Below, piece by piece: positions 49,067 through 55,395 of a stretch of DNA of 55,395 bases. A program made the position numbers and the translations under genes. Within the stretch, counting starts at the first letter, position 1. Every line of letters starts with the position of its first letter. Source of the DNA: Bacillus pumilus. Its GTDB lineage: Bacteria > Bacillota > Bacilli > Bacillales > Bacillaceae. The notes below the pieces were generated by a model, which had not been told where the DNA came from, did not search any database, and was given only the letters and a program-made list of their open reading frames with translations. The stretch spans positions 1 through 55,395 of the forward strand of contig MKZN01000020.1 in the NCBI GenBank assembly GCA_001938995.1, written 5' to 3'.

Positions 49067-49660
49067 ATGATATTAATGATTGATAATTATGATTCATTTA
49101 CGTACAACCTGGTCCAGTATTTAGGTGAGCTTGGGGAGGAACTAATCGTCAAACGGAATGATCAAGTGACGATTCAAGAAATCGAACAGCTTAAGCCAGA
49201 CTTTCTCATGATTTCCCCAGGACCATGTAGTCCAGATGAAGCTGGAATTAGTATGGAAGCAATCAAGCATTTCGCTGGTAAGTTACCGATCTTCGGTGTG
49301 TGTTTAGGTCATCAATCCATTGCACAAGTATTTGGAGGAGACGTCGTTCGAGCAGAGCGATTGATGCATGGGAAAACGTCTGAGATTCATCATGACGGAA
49401 AAGGGGTCTTCACTGGACTTCAAAATCCCCTCGTTGCAACGAGATACCATTCATTGATTGTTAAAAACGAAACACTCCCAGAATGTTTTATCGCAACAGC
49501 CAGCACAAAGGAAGGCGAGCTCATGGCTATTCGCCACAAAGAATGGCCAATTGAAAGCGTCCAGTTCCACCCAGAATCCATTATGACGTCCTTCGGAAAA
49601 GAAATGCTGGAGAATTTCATTGAAACCCATCGTAAAAAGGGGCATGAAGTAAACGCATGA
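49067..49660 (+). CDS. pabA: Glutamine amidotransferase component PabA/TrpG
   Basis: This 197-residue class I glutamine amidotransferase is shared, in B. subtilis, by aminodeoxychorismate synthase (with PabB) and anthranilate synthase (with TrpE). Its triad is visible: Cys in [12 protein letters not shown] (near 79) and His/Glu in [10 protein letters not shown] (near 168-170). The start ATG 49067 lies in a GAG-rich leader that may bind TRAP. It overlaps pabC by 4 bases (ATGA). Confidence 0.95.
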   Translation: MILMIDNYDSFTYNLVQYLGELGEELIVKRNDQVTIQEIEQLKPDFLMISPGPCSPDEAGISMEAIKHFAGKLPIFGVCLGHQSIAQVFGGDVVRAERLMHGKTSEIHHDGKGVFTGLQNPLVATRYHSLIVKNETLPECFIATASTKEGELMAIRHKEWPIESVQFHPESIMTSFGKEMLENFIETHRKKGHEVNA

Positions 49661-50505
49661 TCATTTATCTGAACGGTCAGTATATAGAGGAGAAAGAAGC
49701 GCTTCTTTCTCCTTTTGATCATGGTTTTCTATATGGCATCGGTGTATTCGAAACATTTACCAGCCTGGCAGGACAAGTCTTCTTGTTAGATTGGCATCTT
49801 GAAAGGCTCAATCAATCATTACGTGACCTTTGCATCGAATCCACAATAGAGAAACCATTTGTACTCGACATCATTCAAACCTTGCTGCACCAAAATCACC
49901 TGATCGATGGTCATGCGAGAATTCGATTCAACGTCTCAGCAGGAAGAGGTAATGGATTTTCTGCAGATTCTTATAAGGAACCCGTCATTTTTGTCATGAT
50001 CTCCCCATTTCACCCGAAATCGATTTTAGATGAAAAACAAGGAGTCCTTCTTCAAACGAGAAGAAATACACCGGAGGGTGAGAGGCGGCTGAAGTCCCAT
50101 CATTACATGAACAACCTTCTCGCTAAAAGGGAAGTTGGAAATGATCCGAATATAGAAGGTGTTTTTTTAACAAAAGAGGACGATGTGGCAGAGGGGATCA
50201 CATCGAATCTATTTTGGCGAACAGGAGATGTGGTCTATACACCTTCACTCGACACGGGTATCCTAAACGGAGTCACTCGTCGATATTGTATAGAAACGCT
50301 TCGCAATCAAGGGATTTCAGTGATAGTTGGGAGATACCCTGTCTCGCAATTGCTGTCAGCCGAAGAAGTGTGGATGACCAATTCGGTACAGGGGATTATT
50401 CCTTTCCGAAAAATAGAAGAAGTCATCTTGCCAGAAAACAATCGGACGATCTCTGGCAAGCTGAGAACACAATATACAAAAGAACGTCTAGAACATAAAG
50501 AGTAG
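49657..50505 (+). CDS. pabC: Aminodeoxychorismate lyase
   Basis: This 282-residue fold-type IV PLP enzyme splits aminodeoxychorismate to p-aminobenzoate and pyruvate. The likely PLP lysine is in [17 protein letters not shown] (near 146), and EGITSNLFW near 177 and [15 protein letters not shown] near 195 are typical of the family. The start overlaps the pabA stop. It is slightly shorter than I recall for B. subtilis (293). Next gene sul is 9 bases away. Confidence 0.93.
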   Translation: MIIYLNGQYIEEKEALLSPFDHGFLYGIGVFETFTSLAGQVFLLDWHLERLNQSLRDLCIESTIEKPFVLDIIQTLLHQNHLIDGHARIRFNVSAGRGNGFSADSYKEPVIFVMISPFHPKSILDEKQGVLLQTRRNTPEGERRLKSHHYMNNLLAKREVGNDPNIEGVFLTKEDDVAEGITSNLFWRTGDVVYTPSLDTGILNGVTRRYCIETLRNQGISVIVGRYPVSQLLSAEEVWMTNSVQGIIPFRKIEEVILPENNRTISGKLRTQYTKERLEHKE

Positions 50506-50514
50506 GTGGACATA

Positions 50515-51372
50515 ATGACACAACAAGTGATAAAACAACCTAAAGTGATACAAGCCAAGCACCATACCCTTAGTTATGAAGAGAAGACATTGATCATGGG
50601 GATTTTAAATGTCACACCTGACTCCTTTTCAGATGGAGGCAAATATAATCAAATCGATAAAGCGTTGGCTCATGCGAAACAGCTCATGGAAGATGGGGCG
50701 CACATTATCGATATCGGCGGAGAATCGACTCGTCCGGGGTCAGCACTTGTATCGGAGGATGAGGAACTATCAAGAGTGATTCCTGTCATTGAGAAAATCA
50801 CACAAGAGTTGGATGTGCCTATTTCTATAGACACCTATAAAGCCCGTGTGGCTGATGAGGCTGTTAAAGCCGGAGCCTCCATTTTAAATGATGTATGGGG
50901 GGCGAAAGCAGATGATCAAATGGCGCATGTCGCTGCGAAGCACAATGTTCCGATCATCCTTATGCACAATCGACAAGAGCGAAACTATACACATCTCATT
51001 TCAGATATGATTGCAGATTTGAAAGAAAGCGTTCAAATAGTGAAGCAAGCGGGTGTGCAAGATGACATGATTATATTAGACCCAGGTGTAGGATTTGCGA
51101 AAAATAAAGCGGACAACTTGAAGGTCATGAATGAACTCGAACATTTTTGCCATCTCGGCTATCCGCTACTTCTTGCGACATCTAAAAAACGATTCATTGG
51201 CGCTATCTTAGACCTACCACCTGAAGAACGTACTGAAGGAACGGGTGCAACGGTCTGTCTCGGCATTCAAAAAGGAAGTGCAATGGTTCGAGTGCACGAT
51301 GTAAAAGAAATCGCAAGAATGGCAAAAATGATGGATGCCATGCTGAATAAAGGAGGCGCTTATCATCGATAA
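50515..51372 (+). CDS. sul: Dihydropteroate synthase
   Basis: This 285-residue TIM-barrel enzyme (FolP) joins PABA to hydroxymethyl-dihydropterin pyrophosphate and is the target of sulfonamides. Motifs are MGILNVTPDSFSDGGKY (near 28), IDIGGESTRPG (near 66), LDPGVGFAKN (near 186) and TSKKRFIG (near 222). ATG 50515 follows GTAGGTGG; GTG 50506 in frame is inside that site. Length equals B. subtilis Sul. Its last 8 bases overlap the inferred folB start. Confidence 0.96.
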   Translation: MTQQVIKQPKVIQAKHHTLSYEEKTLIMGILNVTPDSFSDGGKYNQIDKALAHAKQLMEDGAHIIDIGGESTRPGSALVSEDEELSRVIPVIEKITQELDVPISIDTYKARVADEAVKAGASILNDVWGAKADDQMAHVAAKHNVPIILMHNRQERNYTHLISDMIADLKESVQIVKQAGVQDDMIILDPGVGFAKNKADNLKVMNELEHFCHLGYPLLLATSKKRFIGAILDLPPEERTEGTGATVCLGIQKGSAMVRVHDVKEIARMAKMMDAMLNKGGAYHR

Positions 51373-51727
51373 AGTATATGTAAACGGAATGGAGTTTTAC
51401 GGCTATCACGGCGTGTTTGCAGAAGAGAATAAATTAGGTCAGCGATTTCGCGTGGACCTAACAGCTTTGCTGGATTTAAGTAAAGCGGGTCAAACAGATG
51501 ATCTCAACCATACCATCAACTACGCAGAGCTCTACAACATTTGTAAAGATATTGTAGAAGGAGAGCCGGTCAATCTAGTTGAAACACTGACAGAAAGAAT
51601 AGCAAATCAAGTGTTAAGTGATTTTCCGTCAGTTCAGGAATGTACAGTGAAGGTGATCAAGCCTGATCCGCCAATTCCAGGACACTATCAATCCGTTGCA
51701 ATTGAAATGACGAGATCGCGCATATGA
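51365..51727 (+). CDS. folB: Dihydroneopterin aldolase, apparent ATC start
   Basis: This 120-residue enzyme splits dihydroneopterin to hydroxymethyl-dihydropterin and glycolaldehyde. Catalytic features are GMEFYGYHGVFAEE (Tyr/His/Glu) and the lysine in CTVKVIKPDPP (near 103). The first ATG (51389) would cut off the conserved first strand. Extending to ATC 51365 restores the DKVYVNG start, exactly the 120 residues of B. subtilis FolB, and places AAAGGAGG 8 bases upstream. No ATG, GTG, TTG or CTG is available there. It overlaps sul by 8 and folK by 4 bases. Confidence 0.9.
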   Translation: MDKVYVNGMEFYGYHGVFAEENKLGQRFRVDLTALLDLSKAGQTDDLNHTINYAELYNICKDIVEGEPVNLVETLTERIANQVLSDFPSVQECTVKVIKPDPPIPGHYQSVAIEMTRSRI

Positions 51728-52227
51728 ACAACACAGCATATATCGCTTTAGGCTCAAATATAGGAAAAAAAGAAACCTATTTAAAAGAAGCGGTTAAAAA
51801 ACTGCACGAACATTCAGATGTCCAGGTCGAATCGATATCATCTATATATGAGACAACACCCGTCGGTTACGAGAACCAAGATGATTTCTTGAATATGGCC
51901 GTCAAGATTTCAACAGCCCTCCGTCCAGAGGAACTACTCACGCTCACCCAAAAAATCGAACATGAGTTAGGCAGAACCAGAGAAGTGAGGTGGGGTCCTC
52001 GAACGGCTGACCTTGACATTTTACTTTATAATCGTGAAAATATTGAATCAGAACAACTTGTGATACCACATCCGAGAATGTACGAACGTTTATTCGTCCT
52101 TATTCCAATGAGTGAGATCTGTCCAGAAATCAACGAAGTGCAAATAAACGCCGTAACAGACCAAGAAGGTGTGAGCATATGGAAAAAGACATGTGGGGTA
52201 GAAGAATTCGTGCATACCGAAAGCTAA
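51724..52227 (+). CDS. folK: 2-amino-4-hydroxy-6-hydroxymethyldihydropteridine pyrophosphokinase
   Basis: This 167-residue enzyme transfers pyrophosphate from ATP to hydroxymethyl-dihydropterin, feeding dihydropteroate synthase. IALGSNIGKKETYL is at residues 7-20, the substrate loop is RWGPRTADLDILLY near 89-102, and IPHPRMYERLFVLIP near 114. Length equals B. subtilis FolK. The start overlaps folB (ATGA) and the end overlaps yazB by 49 bases in another frame. Confidence 0.96.
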   Translation: MNNTAYIALGSNIGKKETYLKEAVKKLHEHSDVQVESISSIYETTPVGYENQDDFLNMAVKISTALRPEELLTLTQKIEHELGRTREVRWGPRTADLDILLYNRENIESEQLVIPHPRMYERLFVLIPMSEICPEINEVQINAVTDQEGVSIWKKTCGVEEFVHTES

Positions 52228-52412
52228 AAGGGTATACTCAGGAAGGGTTCGCCAAAAGGCTGGGCATTTCTGTCTCTGTCTTAGGAGAAATAGAGCGAGG
52301 TAATCGATTACCAACAAAGCAAATGGTCGGTCAGATAGCAGATGCTTTAAATATAACGGTGGAAGAACTTTCGCCAACAATTGATGAAGAAAGGAGGGGG
52401 AAAGGTGTTTAA
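52179..52412 (+). CDS. yazB: Xre-family helix-turn-helix protein YazB
   Basis: This 77-residue protein is almost entirely a Cro/C1-type helix-turn-helix (about 8-65: RAYRKLKGYTQEGFAKRLGI and VLGEIERGNRLP). It may act as a DNA-binding regulator, but no target is known. ATG 52179, 7 bases after AAGGTG, is preferred; ATG 52191 (starting MWGRRI, as in B. subtilis) is possible. It lies within the folate operon, overlapping folK and dusB. Confidence 0.87.
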   Translation: MEKDMWGRRIRAYRKLKGYTQEGFAKRLGISVSVLGEIERGNRLPTKQMVGQIADALNITVEELSPTIDEERRGKGV

Positions 52413-53406
52413 AATCGGAGATATAGACATAAAAAACAAAGTAGTGCTTGCACCTATGGCTGGTGTGTGTAACTCTGCCTTTAGACTAACCGTCAAAGAG
52501 TTTGGGGCAGGCTTAGTGTGTGCTGAAATGGTTAGTGACAAAGCCATTCTCATCAACAATGCCAGAACGATGGGGATGCTCTACATTGATGAACGTGAAA
52601 AACCGCTTAGCCTTCAGATATTCGGAGGAGAAAAAGACACACTCGTGGAAGCGGCAAAGTTTGTAGATCAACATACAACGGCAGATATTATTGATATTAA
52701 CATGGGTTGTCCTGTCCCGAAGATTACGAAATGTGATGCAGGAGCGAAATGGCTTCTTGATCCTAACAAAATTTATGAAATGGTGTCCGCTGTCGTTGAA
52801 GCTGTACATAAGCCAGTTACTGTGAAAATGAGAATGGGCTGGGACGAAGATCATATCTTCGCCATCGACAATGCTCGTGCTGTTGAAAGAGCAGGTGGAC
52901 AAGCGGTTGCGCTTCATGGCAGAACCCGAGTTCAGATGTACGAAGGAACAGCGAATTGGGATATTATGAAAGAAGTGAAGCAATCCGTATCAATTCCCAT
53001 CATTGGAAATGGTGATGTCAAAACCCCTCAAGATGCAAAACGTATGCTTGATGAAACGGGTGTGGATGCTGTGATGATCGGAAGGGCTGCACTAGGAAAC
53101 CCGTGGATGATTTATCGGACAGTTCATTATTTAGAAACGGGCGAATTAAAAGATGAACCAATTGTGCGTGAAAAAATGTCTGTGTGCAAACTTCATTTAG
53201 ACAGGCTCATTGATCTGAAAGGTGAACATGTCGCTGTAAGAGAAATGAGGAAGCATGCAGCATGGTATCTGAAGGGTGTTCGAGGCAACGCAGACGTAAG
53301 AAATCAAATTAATCAAAGTGAAACGAGAGCTGAGCTTGTACAGATTCTTGATGACTTTACACTCGAAGCCGAAGCAAAAGAGCTTCAAAGTATAAAAGTA
53401 GGATAA
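52405..53406 (+). CDS. dusB: tRNA-dihydrouridine synthase DusB (YacF)
   Basis: This 333-residue FMN enzyme reduces uridines in tRNA to dihydrouridine. It shows APMAGVCNSAFRL (near 18), the catalytic cysteine region NMGCPVPKITKCDAG (near 100), KMRMGWD (near 141) and the FMN-phosphate site GNGDVKTP ... MIGRAALGNPW (near 199-230). The start is GTG 52405 (VFKIGDI), giving the B. subtilis length, behind AAGGAGGGGG; ATG 52381 in frame precedes this site. A terminator follows before lysS. Confidence 0.94.
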   Translation: MFKIGDIDIKNKVVLAPMAGVCNSAFRLTVKEFGAGLVCAEMVSDKAILINNARTMGMLYIDEREKPLSLQIFGGEKDTLVEAAKFVDQHTTADIIDINMGCPVPKITKCDAGAKWLLDPNKIYEMVSAVVEAVHKPVTVKMRMGWDEDHIFAIDNARAVERAGGQAVALHGRTRVQMYEGTANWDIMKEVKQSVSIPIIGNGDVKTPQDAKRMLDETGVDAVMIGRAALGNPWMIYRTVHYLETGELKDEPIVREKMSVCKLHLDRLIDLKGEHVAVREMRKHAAWYLKGVRGNADVRNQINQSETRAELVQILDDFTLEAEAKELQSIKVG

Positions 53407-53430
53407 GAGGATCTTTCTTTTTTGTGGCTC

Positions 53431-53459
53431 ACTGCTAGTGTATGTACTGGCAGTTTTTC
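53431..53459 (+). terminator. dusB terminator
   Basis: ACTGC-AGT pairs with ACT-GCAGT (one mismatch, 53431-53439 with 53446-53454), followed by TTTT. It ends the folate operon just before lysS. Confidence 0.75.
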
Positions 53460-53497
53460 TGCTTTTCTCTGCAAAATACATTATTGGAGTGATATAA

Positions 53498-54997
<1,500 letters not shown>

Positions 54998-55006
54998 TGC
55001 ATCAAT

Positions 55007-55036
55007 AAAAGCGCCATTTTATAGATGGCGCTTTTT
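55007..55036 (+). terminator. lysS terminator
   Basis: AGCGCCAT (55010-55017) pairs with ATGGCGCT (55025-55032), with flanking AAA/TTT, followed by TTTT. Confidence 0.92.
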
Positions 55037-55072
55037 ATTTTTCATGAAATGAAACTTTTTTCAAAAAAACTA

Positions 55073-55101
55073 TTGCAAGAATAGAATCAAGATGGTATAT
55101 T
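55073..55101 (+). promoter_or_regulatory. rRNA operon promoter P1
   Basis: TTGCAA (55073-55078) and TATATT (55096-55101) are 17 bases apart. An A/T-rich stretch before it may act as an UP element. Confidence 0.7.
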
Positions 55102-55156
55102 ATTATTCGTTGCCGCAAAATAGCAACAAGGTTAAAAAAGAAATTGAAAAAAGTTC

Positions 55157-55186
55157 TTGACTTTAACCGAAACAAAATGTTAAGAT
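55157..55186 (+). promoter_or_regulatory. rRNA operon promoter P2
   Basis: TTGACT (55157-55162) and TAAGAT (55181-55186) are 18 bases apart. Tandem promoters are usual for Bacillus rRNA operons. Confidence 0.75.
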
Positions 55187-55215
55187 AGTAAAGTCGCTTA
55201 AGAGAGATGCGAACA

Positions 55216-55230
55216 TGATCTTTGAAAACT
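55216..55230 (+). promoter_or_regulatory. boxA-like rRNA antitermination element
   Basis: TGATCTTTGAAAACT resembles the rRNA leader boxA (TGCTCTTTGAAAACT in Bacillus). It lies downstream of both promoters. The remaining leader to about 55335 holds no gene. Confidence 0.6.
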
Positions 55231-55335
55231 AAACAAGACAAAACGTACCTGTTAATTCGAGATTTTATAAAAAATCCTATGAAACATCATAGGTAGTCAG
55301 TCAAACTGACGAAAAACGAAACTTCGGTTTTGTTC

Positions 55336-55395
55336 TTTTTCGGAGAGTTTGATCCTGGCTCAGGACGAACGCTGGCGGCGTGCCTAATACATGCA
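55336..55395 (+). rRNA. rrs: 16S ribosomal RNA, 5' end
   Basis: The segment with CGGAGAGTTTGATCCTGGCT and GGACGAACGCTGGCGGCG is the universal 5' end of 16S rRNA. The gene continues beyond the window. By gene order this corresponds to rrnJ of B. subtilis. Confidence 0.97.

Noticed and set aside
53407..53497. T-box or lysine riboswitch before lysS
   Set aside because: Only 91 bases lie between dusB and lysS and they hold a plain terminator.

Overview
The window is an unbroken stretch of chromosome from a Bacillus of the B. subtilis clade. It is bounded by the 3' end of a 5S rRNA gene (position 1) and by the promoters and first bases of a 16S rRNA gene (about 55336 onward). From csfB to lysS the gene order matches, from memory, the corresponding rrn-to-rrn segment of B. 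subtilis 168 gene for gene, but the proteins diverge enough to indicate another species. The B. pumilus/safensis/altitudinis group is my guess and is not provable here. I see no insertion sequence, prophage, CRISPR array, pseudogene or foreign cassette.

Layout. (1) 1-9400: 5S end, the sporulation regulator csfB, xpaC-yaaN, yaaO-tmk, the darA-yaaR-holB-ricT-yabA run (c-di-AMP sensing, clamp loading, RNA processing, replication control), and the RNA/nucleic-acid genes trmN6-like yabB, yazA and rsmI. (2) 9400-17140: abrB on the minus strand, the only gene on that strand, facing away from metS. Then come tatD-like yabD, the cell-wall protein yabE, RNase M5 (rnmV), ksgA and the coat protease yabG. 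(3) 17140-25115: veg, sspF, ispE, purR-ridA, spoVG, glmU-prs, ctc, pth and fin. (4) 25180-34820: mfd, spoVT, yabM-yabN-rqcP, yabP-yabQ-divIC and the S1 protein yabR. (5) 34937-41730: tRNA-Met and tRNA-Glu, spoIIE, yabS-yabT, tilS and hprT. (6) 41817-54997: ftsH, coaX, hslO, yacD, cysK, the folate operon pabB-pabA-pabC-sul-folB-folK with yazB and dusB, and lysS. (7) A 338-base rRNA leader with two promoters.

Two themes run together. One is core housekeeping: translation, DNA repair and replication, cofactors, PRPP and purines. The other is the sporulation programme. Recognisable promoters span most of the developmental sigma factors: sigma-H at spoVG, Spo0A/sigma-A at spoIIE and abrB, sigma-F at csfB, fin and yabS, sigma-E at yabP, sigma-G-like at spoVT and sigma-K at yabG, with a sigma-B site at ctc. 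Two small zinc proteins, CsfB and Fin, are known to restrain forespore sigma factors.

This is a conserved core region, so no wholly new multi-gene system was found. The observations most worth checking are regulatory: folB and probably yabE appear to start at AUC codons; metS lies behind a promoter followed by an intrinsic terminator (attenuator architecture); a four-copy TGTCG array resembling Spo0A boxes lies between abrB and metS; a GAG-triplet TRAP-like site covers the pabA ribosome binding site; a candidate ECF antisense promoter lies inside yabE; and a long hairpin abuts the ribosome binding site of the RNase M5 gene.
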